From Gracilaria vermiculophylla (taxonomy: Eukaryota; Rhodophyta; Florideophyceae; Gracilariales; Gracilariaceae): a DNA stretch of 64,000 nt. The stretch lies in assembly GCA_019155205.2 (NCBI GenBank), contig JAHNZQ020000079.1, positions 1,749,285 through 1,813,284 on the forward strand, given 5' to 3'. How positions within the stretch are numbered: the stretch's first letter is position 1; every line of letters starts with the position of its first letter. Shown in pieces: positions 42,535 through 54,700 of the stretch. A program made the translations under genes and the position numbers. The notes under the pieces are model-generated. The model was not told the DNA's origin, did no database searches, and saw nothing but the letters and a program-made list of their open reading frames with translations.

Positions 42535-45500
42535 TCACTTCAGTCTTCTTTTCTTTCGGGCCTCATCAATGAGCTGCGTGGTTTTTTTCATGCATTCATA
42601 CCCCTCAGTTTGGATACCATTATCTTCAGTTTCCTTTATAACACTCACTGCTTCTCCAACCATAATCGCCACATCCAACCGAGAGTAAAGCTTATTCGGT
42701 TCCTGTATAGAACTATGGTTTGACTTCTTGTTTTCCTGCGCGTATGTTTTGGCCACGCCATTCATGACGCCATTTTTCACCATTGAACGTCGAGCAGCGT
42801 CCCGTATAAGTGGTTTCATAACAGGAGAGAGATCGAAGAAAGATTTCATGATATCTTGATGTTTTGTCTCGAACTGAACGGCGCGTTTGACACTTGGATC
42901 TCCGAGAATGTGTTTCAATGTTTCCTCCTTATGTCCCTTTGGCACGCTCATGCGAACAGTGAAATCCATGACCCCTTTCAAAACATTGATCTTGTTCTCA
43001 TTTGGGGTAGTAACATTTGCGTTTGTGACGTCATTCTCACGTGCCGGGGCTTTCTCCTTGCCCGAAAATCCATTTTCGACACCCATTGTTGCGGCCAAAG
43101 CCGTCGATTTTATATCGTTCTCACTACATTTTTTTTCTTTAAGAAGCACCGCAAGTGCCCGTTCACTCCAAGTGAGACCCACATAGTCTACAGATCCTGT
43201 GTTCGTCTTAATTCTCGTGCGCGGCGATGGTGGTTCACCTTTTAAATCAGCTTGAAGCACTTCTGTATAAGGTCCAAAGCTCTTCGGTACCTCAGCGCCA
43301 CCTCCTTTGTCATCATCCAAAAGAAATACGTTACTTTTCACTGGCCGTATTCCACTGTTCTCTTACTTGAATGCTGTAACTAGCATTCTGGTTTGAATCA
43401 TATGGAAGTACCTTGTGAAAGAGAAATTGCAATATGAGTCATTCAGATATGTCCTTCTGTGCTTCGTATCGCCCCGACGAAAAATATCCATTTTTTGTAG
43501 TGCTAGGGAAGCATGATTGGTAGCAAAAAACCCGCATCTGCTCCTTTCCGTAATAACTTACGATGTTCATGAACTTTCAACCAATCAGACAAATGATTAA
43601 CAGTCAGTGTCGATCCCGGTATGGTGCAGCACAAGTATCGGAGTGGGTTCCTTGTTAGATTTCCATGGGTTGCCCTTGCTTTGTCTTTGCTATCAAATAT
43701 AAGGCATCTAGCCAGCTCTGGCTTTTGTACTGAGCGAGAAGACACGAAATCCGCCTTGTTCTAAGGTTGCTCAAGTAAATCTGAAAGTCCGCAGAGAACG
43801 CCTAATGTCCATTGATCTCTGCCACACATGAAAATGAAAGTGATTTTGGACCTCCACACAGGTTCATGTCTGTCAACTCTCGATTTCGGATGCGTTCGAA
43901 GTTTTCGCGCTTTCTCTCGCAATTCTTCACATTCATCCGCCAAATCATGTTCCCACCATCCTCGGGTATAAACAGGATCTAACACAAACACTTCCTCGTG
44001 CGCAATCATCGTCCAATTACTAAGGAAAAGAATAGAGTACATCACAGCCTGATCTGTAGCCCATCAAAGATTGTTGATTGACTTCATGTCCTTTTGATTA
44101 AGCTCAAGTTCATCCTGCAGTACCTCACCAAACGCATCCAATGCAGAACTGTATTCATCATCATTCTCAAGCTTTGAAGCTTCTGCAGCTATCAAAAACG
44201 CGATGTCGAATTTTTTCTTTCCCTTCGTGGCTATCTTTATCACAGTCTGACGAATCTGCTCAACGATTTCCAATTTATCTCTGTTGTCTTCGATAAATAT
44301 TAGTTTGGAGGCAGCGTCCTTCCTGAAGGATTCGTCTTCTTCCTCTATCTAAGTCTTCAGCTTGTCGAGAAAGTCAAAGTCTCCTTGGGCGGGCCAATTA
44401 ACGTAGTGTTTCCATCCAACAGGAGGTTATGTAACCTCTGCAGGGGAATCATCTGCTCCCTGTTGTTCTGGAGAAGACCTACAAATTCTCGCTACTTTTT
44501 TGGCGGACTTCCCGCGTTTGCTAGCAAACTTAAAGAAGATGTTCTCATCGTCATCGAAAGCTTTCCTCATGACGATCGTCGTCTTTTTCATCTTCGAAGT
44601 GTGCCTGCTTTGAACGATTTGCAAGGTAGATAGGCTGAAATTCGTATTTGAGCAACCTTCATGGTAGCAGAGCTCGTCCACGAAATCAGCCTTTATCAAC
44701 TTGTCTGCTGCAGACATGTATCCAGATCGTGTCATTTCGACTTCACTGCTAAGGGAAGATATGGCATGCTTTTTTCGGCGTCTGAATGGTCTGTACAACA
44801 CCTCATACAGGTTATATAGTTTGCGATGCGTCAAAGCCTTTGGATTTGCACTTGGCCTTTTTGCTCGAACTTGTCGAATACGTATTGATTCTTTCCACAA
44901 CCAATATTTACCTAGTTTTTCATACTCTGGTACTTGTGTAATTATTCTTTAGCCATCCGGTTTTGGTTCCGAAGCTTCAATATACTGTAACAGTAGGAAC
45001 TCATGCCGCTTGAAGTGCAGAGGAGGCCCTTCATCAACGAGATCAGAAAGGTCGACAAGCTGATACGGGAAGAGAAGCATATGCTTCTGGCAAACACCTG
45101 GGAGGAACCGATGATCACCTCCGAGGATACGTAGCTTACTGACTAAAGTAGCCGCTTCGCAACCGGAGACAAGTAAAGGCTCTGACAAGTTCATTTCAAG
45201 ACTCGATCCTTTTTCTTGAGCCAAGCGAGTCAACGTCTTCGTAGATGTCATTCGCCCGATAAACGGTCCCACAAACAAATCCACGCAGGCAAGGCGTATT
45301 TCGGAGTTTCGAGCTTGTTGAATACGACGGTATACCTAATCAGTCAGTTCTGAAAGTGTGTCGATACTTGGCATATCCGTAATATGGTTTTCATGTTCGC
45401 CATCTTCAGTATCTGTAGACACCGCCTTTTCTGGAGCTATACAGGGCATGTGTAGCAACGGAAGACGGAGGAAGTCAAGACACTCGTGTGGGGAAAGCAA

Positions 45501-45650
45501 AAGAACCAAAATTTCTTTGGGAACATGGGATGGAACTGGGACGCTGATAACCTCAAGGTTCGGGTGCAAAAATGCATTAGAAGCTTCAATAACGGGTTCT
45601 AACCCCGCGTGAAGAACCAACCGGGGTTTTGGGAGCAGGGCCTCCACGTA
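42535..45650 (-). pseudogene. Ulp1/C48-like cysteine protease, decayed, catalytic His and Cys replaced
   Basis: Blocks 45647-45336, 45284-44949, 44900-44427, 44273-44064, 44045-43761 and 43745-43503 share one frame, broken only by stops; the intervals also read through. The C-terminal half follows the Ulp1 pattern: WATDQAVMYSILFLSNW (like WL-D-I-YL, about 44060), GRDQWTLGVLC where the family has His-Trp (Gln here, about 43825), CLIFDSKD with the catalytic Asp (about 43695), and KGADAGFLLP where the family has Asp-Cys-Gly (Ala here, about 43533). After a frame change near 43503 the reading continues (MDIFRRGDTKHRRTYLN) through a stop to a 268-codon charged C-terminal block ending at 42535. Ulp1 proteases remove SUMO-like modifiers, and related genes are often transposon cargo. 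Confidence 0.65.
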
Positions 45651-46430
45651 GGGTCTTGGAGGGCGAAGCTCGCTGAGGGAGGAGAGGGGCAGGGGGAGGG
45701 GAACATACTGTAGGTACCGCTTCTGTGCGTCTATTGAAATGCATTTTGGGTCTGTTAGCGGGCGGGAAATTGGTCAAAAGGGAGATTTTTCTTATGTATC
45801 TTGTTACTAGACTCTGGTGGTCTTTTCCTCGAGGCGAATCCAAAATTTCAAGAACAAGTGAGAAACTCTACCCTTGGACCAAGATCGTTTTGCTTCTACT
45901 AAGGGCCCGGAAGCGTTTGAAGTGTATCTGGAGGCCATGCAAAAAGCAGAACTCTGAAGAAAGTTTGTTATCGAGGTCAAACATTTTTTGGGTCGTTTGT
46001 TGGGAAGTGGTTCACATGGTTTCACGGATTGAAATGGGTACACGCGGAGTACATATCGTTGGCGATGACCAAGAACTTTGTGCTGGGGGTAGATGAGATT
46101 CGCTCAGCGCCATGTATCGTGCAAAAAAGTCATGCTACGCAGGGATTTCACGCGGCTTTGGATCTGGGATGGTACTCCTCGAGTTGTTTTACAGAGAGAT
46201 ATGTAGTTTCGCACAACTCACACAGATGAGCGAAAATTAGGGAAAATTTATGATAAATCTGGCCTTCTCTCAATGTATGTTATCTCTGGAAGAGCACTAC
46301 GTCGGTCTTGAAATTGATTCGGAACTATACATCATACAAAATAAAAAAGTGTCCAACCCCTTGTTCAAATCCTTATTCGTCGCGTACCGACACATTCTTT
46401 GCCTTATTCTGTGACAAGTTCTGACAAAGG
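45651..46430. other. Unassigned stretch, possible upstream part of the Ulp1-like gene
   Basis: The minus frame of the protease stays protein-like for a short way upstream (SSLSELRPPRPYVEALLPK). A + ORF 45725-46096 has no recognised domain. No repeat is seen. Confidence 0.3.
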
Positions 46431-46438
46431 AGACGGGC

Positions 46439-47811
46439 GTGAAAAACAACGAAGATCCCCCTATGGGAAATGACATGGTTTTTGGAACCAATGTCTGTTA
46501 TCGGTTCGGTATCAGGATACCCAAGAATCGGAGAATGCGAGATTTCCTGCGTATCGTAAACGACAGCTCCATTATAGCTGCTGTTGACAAAGAACGCGGA
46601 TTGATTCGTACGAAGAAGATGAGAGTGCCTCAAACCAGTAGCGAAGCTTGGGAGGCGTGGGAACCAAATGCCAATACTTTAACCGGGCTTAAAACATCAG
46701 GGAGCTTCGTTCTATATACAATCCTTCCCTCCGTTGAGGGGGAGAGTTCAGAAGAGGCTATAGACGGAGGGGGGGTGTTTTTGACAGCGACGGAGAAAAT
46801 TGTAAGGTGCTCTACAAACCAGAGAGAGAGAAGGCTACTATTACGAATACGTTGCCGCAGTGGATCCGAGGGACAAGAACGCTATCCGGACAATATTTCT
46901 CAACGTCGGATCTTCCATCCTGCTACCAAGTACGGTTGCAGTGCGGATTGGGGGACAAAACACCCTTTCAATTCAGGTAGTTGTGTGCATCATTACGGCG
47001 GAGACATTGACCAGAACATCATATGAGTTTTATCATCGTGATCGGTATTAGAATAGCACAGCTGTGAGAGTATGTTGAGACCGTGGGATTCCTAAAAGCT
47101 TCAGAAATGCATGAGGTTTATATTTTGGATACTAAGACCCGTTTTAAAGGTAATGGCTATGTTATGGAGAGCATACCGTCTACACTGAACGTTGAATTGA
47201 ATAATGAGTTTCGGAAGGGTCTGGTCCAGGGATCGTACGACATGTTATCAGGGAAGTCATCACCGTTTGAATTGTATCACGAGAACCCCATTCTACGCAA
47301 AGACTGCCAGTGTGCAGGGGAGCAAGTCGTAAAGAAAGAGCTTAAGGATGAAAGGGAGATACTGATGGGTCTACCTGACGGAACGCAATGGACAGTAGAA
47401 GACATCCCTTTCCACAGATATGAAGAACTCATTGGAGGGCCCATTAGGTTTCCTTTGAACCATTGCAATATGTGGGATGCAGAACTGAATCGCCAGAACC
47501 GACTTGTGGACAAAATCGATGCAAATGATGAAGGTCGAGAAAGCATGGTGGACTTCATGGTAACAAAAAATGAGTTGATGGGTCAACGTGAGGGACAGAG
47601 AGTAGCAGTTGTAAAGAGAAGCGAAGAAGCAAAAGTACGGAGTATAACACAACGTAGGTACACATCAAAAAGCAGCGTAGATGAATCGAGTGCAGAAATC
47701 AGTCGAAGCATGTGTGATGTTCAGGCGGGAAAGCACAATAAGATACATTTAGTACGGTCAGGAGGGAAGAGGAGAAGTAAAGACGCAATCGAAGATGACA
47801 GAGAAGAATAA
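46439..47811 (+). pseudogene. Unassigned + strand gene, frame-broken; last block 242 codons open
   Basis: Three + strand readings follow one another: 46439-46760 (GNDMVFGTNVCYRFGIRIPK), 46860-47051 in another frame (AIRTIFLNVGSSILLPSTVA) and 47083-47811 (242 codons; first ATG at 47107). The last block contains SGKSSPFELYHENPILRKDC and a charged C-terminus KSSVDESSAEISRSM with a Lys/Arg-rich end (GGKRRSKD). Frame changes near 46780 and 47050 could be introns or damage. No family recognised. It lies head to head with the Ulp1-like gene. Confidence 0.4.
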
Positions 47812-48527
47812 CAATAATAATCCGAGCTGAACTTGAGGAAGAAGTTGTTTTTTTCAATATGGAGGAGAAACTCTTTCATTCTGACATGGAGATAAAACTA
47901 CGACATTTAGGCTCGAGTATGGCAAATGTCTATGTATGCGTGATTTACTTGCCTACGTGCTGCGTACGTGCTACGTACCTGACATTACTCAGCACACGTG
48001 AATATAAAACACACCTGTACGTGGATGTTGATAACTATGATGGTGCACATTGGAGAAACGTTGAGAAAGTGAATGATAATGGCGTTCTCTCAATCTCAAC
48101 GGACATGGGCGCGCATGCGAAGGGGGCGTTTTTATGTATGCAAATGGTGCCTATCTGCCTTTGTGACAAACGTGTTTGTGTGCATTAGACAAAAATGTAG
48201 AAAAATTTGTAATGAAAGTGTTTCTTGGAGCAGACATGCGTCCACTTCAGAGTGTGAGCCCCAAATTCGTACCGGTAGCACATACGTGCGCATGGATACG
48301 TTGGCGTGTTTTACGCGTGTGCGTGGTGGTGTGTGAGGGACGTATGTAAATGCATTTCATGCGTTGCATGAGTGCGGAAGACAAGTTCGTTTGCCTGTAT
48401 CAAATGCGTGTGCATGAGTGTGCGATGTATAGGATTAAGACTGTACGAAATGCTTACCCATGCGTAAGTAATAATGGTGCTAACTCTATGGCCTTTCTCA
48501 TTCAGTCGTTGAGGTCGCGAATGGCCC
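47812..48527. other. Stretch with no supported gene
   Basis: Short + ORFs (47859-48188, 48073-48336, 48350-48547) without domains. There are some TACGTGC/ACGTAC near-repeats around 47955-47985, nothing more. Confidence 0.35.
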
Positions 48528-49410
48528 CTACTTATTTTTCTGGATGACTCTTGTGAATGAGCAAATGAGGGGCATCTTGGACTGGGAAGACGCGAATGTT
48601 CTCTCCCTCTCTTTTGCGATGTTTGAAGACAGTTTTGAGGGCGTGAGAGTCGAGTATTGGTTCGGAAGAGGACAAAATGTATTGCTTAGAGCAAACATAT
48701 TTTGCGCGAGTGACGCCGCGCCAGAAGACGATGAGCAGGTCGACGAAAAACACGCGCTAGACCCAGGAGACGAAGGCAAAGAGGGTGGAAAGAAGATTAA
48801 AGACGCCAGGCTGAATCAAAAAGGGGTGTAACAGGGCTGTGGAGCCGGCATCGACGAGCATATAGTACGGCGTTGCGTCAAAGACGACAGCGGCGATGGC
48901 GTGCCTGCACTGGTTGACAACGATTTGGGCATTTGTTTCGACAAAGTGCGGGCAGCTACCGGCGAAAACGTCGAAGAGATGCAGTGAGATGGTGACACCG
49001 TCGTTGGAGAACCTGTGGAAGACGAGGCCGCCAGCGGTGAGGTGGTCGTCGGCGGCAAGGATGCGCAGGACAGAGAGGAGGAACTTGGCGCGGGCGACGG
49101 GACGCATGTCGAAGACGATGTAGGGAGTGTTGACGAGCTAAACGGTATTGTAGCCCATGGCCTCTTAGAGGACAGCGTAGTTCTTGAGGTTTTTATTGGC
49201 ATCGTTTCACCCAGCTGATGAGGACGGCGGTAAGAGCGGGTGGCTCGGTGGGAAGTGCGATGCGCACGATCACGGGATCGCCTGTGTTGGTCTTCTTGGC
49301 GTAGTGATCGACGGGATCCATGGTGGTGAGGAACCTGGCGAGGGACTTGTAGACCACGGTGAAGTGACTGGATGCGCAATCTATAAGAACGCCATACGCG
49401 AGCGGCACAC
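48528..49410 (-). pseudogene. Membrane-protein-like pseudogene of a multi-copy family
   Basis: Minus-strand reading: 49408-49193 (CASSHFTVVYKSLARFLTTM), a frame change, then 49107-48757 and 48753-48532 in one frame separated by a stop. Visible are ARAKFLLSVLRILAADDHLT, FVETNAQIVVNQCRHAIAAV and two hydrophobic segments, PGVFNLLSTLFAFVSWV and FFVDLLIVFW. The order and spacing resemble minus-strand readings in the GC-rich tandem units at 58.9-60.7 kb (for example LMLAMLRLLYVFTSTSS). Function unknown. Confidence 0.4.
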
Positions 49411-50125
49411 GCGGACGCCACGTTCAGGCGCCAAACGCAATGGGCGAGCGCAATTGGCACGCGAAAAAAGCGATCTAAACAGGGCCAGCCGCGATAGGAA
49501 CCGACTACACGTGGCAGCGTCGACGCTGGAACGATGGCAGCCCCATCAAAGGGGCGGGCATCGCAGCTGTCGGCGTTCTACTAGCGCATCGACGGCGACA
49601 TCGGCGGGAACGGCAGCGACGTAGCAGCGCATACAGCGATAGCGACGGGTGCGGTTGCGACAGCGGCGGCGGCGGCTGCGGTGGTGGCGGCGGCGGCGGC
49701 GGCGGCTGCGATGGAGCTCAGCGGACGGCAGGTAACGTTGCAAGACATGGACGCACTGTTGCAGTCACTCGCGGTGCACAAGCTGCTTCCGGGCTCGGCT
49801 GGTGGGCGGTCGCGCGTGGACGCGCCTGCAGCTGGCGGCGCACATAGTGACACGCCAGTGCTGCTCGCAGCTGCGCGCGGCCATCGACGCGGCGCAGAAC
49901 GCACGCCTCGTGGCGGCGCTGGTGCTCAGCGACAGCGCTAGCACCGCCGTAGCGCCACCGACGTACCACCGCCGCTGTCTGAGCTGCGCGGCTGCGCTTC
50001 TGCACGGCTGCACTACTGCGCGGCTGCGTGGCTGCGCGGCTTCGTGGCTGCTTGCCTGGCCACAGCACTGCGCCGCTAGCGCCGCTGGCGCCGTCGCCGT
50101 TCGCCTGCAGCCGTGGCGCGTGCAC
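49411..50125. other. GC-rich island with no supported gene
   Basis: GCG/GCC-rich sequence, including a (GGC)n-like run around 49660-49710, with many overlapping ORFs in all frames. It ends abruptly at about 50125, where the Gypsy-2 reading begins, a probable insertion or rearrangement junction. Confidence 0.4.
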
Positions 50126-52314
50126 CAATCTTGGTTATCCTGAAGCAAGATGGCCGCATTGGACTGCACACAGACGCCTGCAAATATCAGATCAAATCTG
50201 CCGTCCTACAGGAGCAACCTGAAGGTGGAATGCCCCCTTTACGATGCTAGAGTCGCAGCCTTTCACCTACGGAACGAAAGTATTCCAGATTGGAGAGCGC
50301 GTTTTTCGCCATTGTAGGGGCGGTGTTGCTTTCACGCCCATATCTGGAAGACGCATGTTTGACCTTGAAGACGGACCATGCACCACTGAAGTGGACACTC
50401 TCTTTGACGGATGCTTTCAATCGCCTGGCGTGATGGTCAATACGCCTCCTGGAGTAGGCGGTTGACGTGGTCCACAACTCTGGCATTCAACACCAGGCGG
50501 TGGACGTTTTGTCACGTAATGCCATCCGGAGAGTAAATAAATCATCATTAGAGGACACATTTCCATTTTTAGTCATCGAGAACGGCGACTGGAAAGAATA
50601 ATTTGAAGAAGAATGCCTGGAATGCTGTGAGCCCGGAGAAAGTTTTACAGGGCTCTTTGATGTGACGGCTCTCGTCAAGAAGGAGAAAGAAGTACTCCCC
50701 ATCCCTAGAGCGGAATTTCTGAAGAAACACAGTACGAATAAGTACTGCAAGAAGTGCTTCGCCACAGTGGGAAGTCTAAGATCTTCATTTGATGTAGAGC
50801 GAGACGCCGTACTTGTACGCCGCGCTTCCCTAGTTGGTGCCCCTAAAAAGATGATCCCGACGAGTCTGCGGGCGCGGAAGCTATATCCCTCGCGCTTTCC
50901 TCGCCTTTTAGGGCACCTTGGTGGATCTTGAATGTATTTCACCATGCGAAGGGAGTTTTAATGCCCACACATGGCTAATGAGTCCTTCCTAACGGTGGCG
51001 GATTGCCACTCGTGTGCCACCGCTATAGAGAATATCTGCGAACACCGGACGCCGCCCACCTTGTGCCCGCTTTGAAGACCCTTGGACTTCGTAGCCAGGG
51101 CTGTTTTGAGGCCCCTCTTCAGGTCGGAGGAAAGATATAGATTTGTTCTCGTGATCGCCGATCGGTCCTGGAAGATCATGCTCGCCATTTCTCTCCGGAG
51201 CACCACTGCGGAAGTAGTTGCCGATATCTTTCTGGAAGATTGTGTTTCTCCATATGGTATCCAGTTGTATCGTCTGACGGAAAACAGACCCCAATTCTCG
51301 GCGAAGCATTTCAGCGCCATCTCTGAAATACTGGGGACACAACAGTTGTTTTCCACTGCATACGATCCCCGGACCAACGGAAAGGCGAAGATGTTTAACA
51401 AAATCCTTTCCTCAAGGTTGAAACACTGTATAGGGGATTACCTGAAGGATCAGGACGCATACGTGGGCTCACTCATATATGTCTACAACCAGCAGGAGCA
51501 CTGCTCCACGGGGACCACTCTTTTCAATCTGATGCTCTCCTTCATTGTGTCTCGTGCCGTTATCGCGGCAGGCGCCACAGCGCACTCTGCCGAAGAGCAA
51601 CGGGAACCAGCAGCGGCTCAAGCAAAGCGCTTCATTTTAAGGCACTATAACGACGCACTCTCTCTCGCAAAAGGAGACACTGAACCCCTTGCAGATGAGA
51701 AATAAACGAGACTTTAACCGGAACGTGAAAAAACGCCCTTATCGGAAGGAAGGCGACGAGGTTTTCCTCCATAAACCTAAGGAGACGTCCGATGAATCGC
51801 CGGCAGTCATGCGCAAGATAGCGCCAAACACCTGAGAGCCTTAAAAGGTACTTTAAACGTACAGGGAAACTGTTGCAAGTGAGTTAAACCGGCACTGAGA
51901 TGTCGTCTCCTGCGATCAGTTGACGTAAATCCCAATGTCCTGCCTTTCGGGAACGGCCGCCACCCCACCTCAGGTGCCACCAGCGGTTATTTTTACTACT
52001 CCCAACTCAGGAGCGACGACACCGATAGATATTGGGAATCCCATCACACCTCTCGGTGAAACATTGATGGAAGCATCAGAGGCCATCATGAACCCTCAAG
52101 GTGATATTCTTTATGCGTTGGACCCCATTGTCTCTCGACGACATATCCCTGCCGGACTATTGTACCACGTACGATGTTACAGAGGCGCCTCACATACTGA
52201 AACTAAGCAACCCCCGGAACACATTCCGGAGAAGTTTCCCCGGAGATGTTTCGCCAATCTGGAGTGGAAATGCATTTCTGCATAAACGTTTCAATTTAGG
52301 GAAGGGGGAGGGGT
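50126..52314 (+). mobile_element. Gypsy-2: 3' half of a chromodomain-type Ty3/gypsy element
   Basis: Truncated on the left in RNase H: LHTDACKYQIKSAVLQEQ, LKTDHAPLKWTL and VDVVHNSGIQHQAVDVLSR (to about 50520). Then the HHCC region (LYPSRFPRLLGHLGGS, FLTVADCHSCA), integrase 51082-51705, a Pro-rich linker, a C-terminal chromodomain-like segment (LLYHVRCYRGASHTETKQ, PPEHIPEKFPRRC, about 52110-52265) and a purine tract GGAAGGGGGAGGGG (52300-52313) leading into a putative 3' LTR. Several stops and frame changes. Confidence 0.85.
51082..51705 (+). pseudogene. Gypsy-2 integrase with altered catalytic residues
   Basis: A 207-codon open block. The first Asp region reads FVLVIADRSWKIML; the second site reads RLTENRPQFSAKHF where gypsy integrases have a Ser-Asp-Arg-Gly-type motif, so the Asp is gone; the third reads TNGKAKMFNKIL where Glu is expected before RFN, replaced by Lys. 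The fold is recognisable but the DDE triad is lost. Confidence 0.85.
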
Positions 52315-52629
52315 TGAAAGACGGAATTGTTTTTCGTTCTCCGCAATCTCCCCCTCACCTGTAGTTCTCTTTTCCGCATCCAGGCAACCGTCTCTCGCTT
52401 GCCGTAGGCATCTGCGGTGGCGCCTCTTGTCGCTTGGTGCTCGGGCACGGCCAACGAGTACTACAATCACCCGTTGCGGAGCCACTGCTTCATTTTAAGT
52501 GTACTTTATTCTGTCTCTCAGTTCTGTAAACCTCCATCGCCGGTTTCCTCGCGCCTGCAAACCAGCAAAACGCGTTGCATCATATGCTTCCAGGCGAGCC
52601 ATCGCTGTTAGCGCTCGGCTGTTGAAGAA
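52315..52629 (+). repeat. Putative start of the Gypsy-2 3' LTR
   Basis: It begins directly after the purine tract with TGAAAGACGG. There is no second LTR in the window, so the end is undefined. Solo LTR copy E is inserted at 52630, possibly inside this LTR. Confidence 0.4.
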
Positions 52630-53181
52630 TGTGGTACTGTCAGCTCTCCTCTCGAGGTAGCAAAGCACAACGTCCGTTAGGAGTTTTTGTTGACTGGAAA
52701 GGGGCATGTTCCTAAAGGTGGTCACCGGTATCCACTGTCGCAAGCAGGGGGAATTCTTAAAGGGGATCCGCAAACACCAAGCGGAGGGGGAGGTTCACTG
52801 GGCGGACAATGCTCCTACAGGCGCTGCTATGATGCAACCTCGGGATCAGCGGCTTAGAAACCTGCTTTGATCGACAAGAGACTCCAACCGGAAAAGTAGA
52901 TGAAGACTCAAGGGTGCTTGTCTTTACTTCCCCAGAGGTGGAGCTCAACCGGCGGATTAAGTTTCAAGCCGGGAGCCCGGCTCGGCAGGTCTTGCTACTG
53001 TACTAATTACCTGCATAAAGTATCTAAAAAAATAATAATTCTACCGTGCCTCAAGGATACTGTAGCGCACGTGGGCGGGATTATGCACCACGTGGCCCAG
53101 CTAATAAAATACGAGCCCTTCTTAGGAATATTGTACCTTAAGGCCAAACCAACCTGTTTCCGTCGGAGCCGCAGTACTACA
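52630..53181 (-). repeat. 553-bp LTR family, copy E: solo LTR with exact target duplication
   Basis: 552 bp; on the + strand TGTGGTACTG...CAGTACTACA. AAGAA flanks it exactly on both sides (52625-52629 and 53182-53186). It defines the family's ends as TGTAGTAC...GTACCACA, the TG...CA termini of an LTR with an 8-bp imperfect inverted pair. Confidence 0.93.
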
Positions 53182-53186
53182 AAGAA

Positions 53187-54700
53187 CTCCGCCAAGCTCT
53201 CCTTGATGGCAGCCATCGAGGCTCGGTCAACCCAGGCCTTATGGAGCTGTAGGACCAGGTTGCGAGTCTCGCATGCAGTATTTACAGTAGAAAAAGGAGC
53301 AGAACGGCCCGTCACCAGCAAAACCTACACCAAATCCTGGAAGGCAGTACCAATAACCGCAGAGGATAACCCGCCCTAAGGTATGCCAGAAGCAGAAATC
53401 TCCGTCGAAGAAGCAACAAAAGCCACAGAAGGGGTGGCCGACGGCGTACCAGCTAGGGCGGTGGACTCCCGAATGGATTCCGCAGGCACTGCAACAGAGC
53501 TAGGCGGAGCCAAGGATGGAGCAGGCGACAACGGAGGTGACGGCGGCACAGGAACCTGGGCGCTCCTCAGGCGAGGTGTACTAACCAGCACCAGGACGCT
53601 CCGGTGTTGAGATTGCACCACTGGGGCCGAAGCTGTCGGGTAGAGAGTAGTCTCGTCCTCTTCCACAGGAGTCACATTGGCCACCACAGTGGAGGATTTG
53701 GCATCTATGCTGGAGGCTGCGTCACGACTTGAGGGGGCGCAGCCATGTCCTGCGACGGAGCCGGTAACGGAAGAGGCGTGCGGATCCCCAGACTCTCAAC
53801 CATGTGACTATAATCAGGGAGCCGTAGCCGTGGAATCTGAGAAACCCAAGAAGTGACAAGGCGCGAAAAGGATGAATAGGCTCGCCCATCATCTTCTCTA
53901 TTGGGGCTCCTTACAATCGGATGAGACTAGTCTTCGCCGAAGCCATACCAGAGAAAACCCTGCGTTTCGTTCCACTTTACTTGCAGGCGCTAATCCAGCA
54001 GCTTTTTCGCTTTGGAATCGCTCCACGAGGTGTCCTTGACCAGAATTGGATTTTCTACGGAGCGCAGCACCCAAATAACTCGCGCAGACAAGGGCAGCAA
54101 ACGTTCTGTGGCTAGCTGATACAAAAAATACCAGTAGAGACGACCGTCGCAGCACCATTTATAGGAAGTGACGCCCTCGTCCGCTGCCTGGAAGTAAGCT
54201 GCTAAGGTGCTGACTGGGAGTTCCGGCAAAGCGATCAACATGATGAACCGTTCTAAGGAGTCAAATAGATCCAGCACCTCTGTGGTATGATAAGCGAACG
54301 TAATAGACCTCGCCACGAAGAGGTGCGGGTAGAACTAAAAGTCCCTACAGGAGTCATTAGCATTGAGGTAGTACTTCGGACGCTTCCCGGAAGGCATGCC
54401 ACGGAACTCCGTGTAGTGCCAACCATAGAAGTATCCAAAAGGCGTTTTGCACTCGGGTCTCATCCGCAAGATGCGTCCCTCATCGGTTGCGATTTAGCCG
54501 GTATAGGCCATCACAAGGCTGATCGAAGGGTGGCATTGCAAGGGCGGAGCGTCCATCGGCGATGATTCCGGCCCGCCCCGGTCGCTGTTGTGAGCCTCAT
54601 TTGCGCAGGAGTAGCTGGACTTGAGTCTGAATCTCACGCTCCTAAGCAGACCTGAAGTAAGGATTTTTGCGATATTCCATCGTAGTTGGAGCATTATCAC
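53187..54700 (-). pseudogene. Retroelement-like minus-strand ORFs, family uncertain
   Basis: Downstream block 53687-53376 is Pro/Ser/Ala-rich (SPPLSPAPSLAPPSSVAVPA). Upstream block 54316-53990 reads EVLDLFDSLERFIMLIALPEL and YWYFLYQLATERLL; further up is GYFYGWHYTEFRGMPSGK. The middle block is like the remnant at 17235-17789 in spacing and hydrophobic pattern, and both adjoin 553-bp LTRs. It could be gag of the element that owns those LTRs. No knuckle, protease or polymerase is seen. Confidence 0.3.

Noticed and set aside
49681..49941. ORF starting with a poly-alanine run
   Set aside because: The start is a (GGC)n-like run and the rest is Arg/Ala/Gly-rich in a GC-rich island with open frames everywhere.
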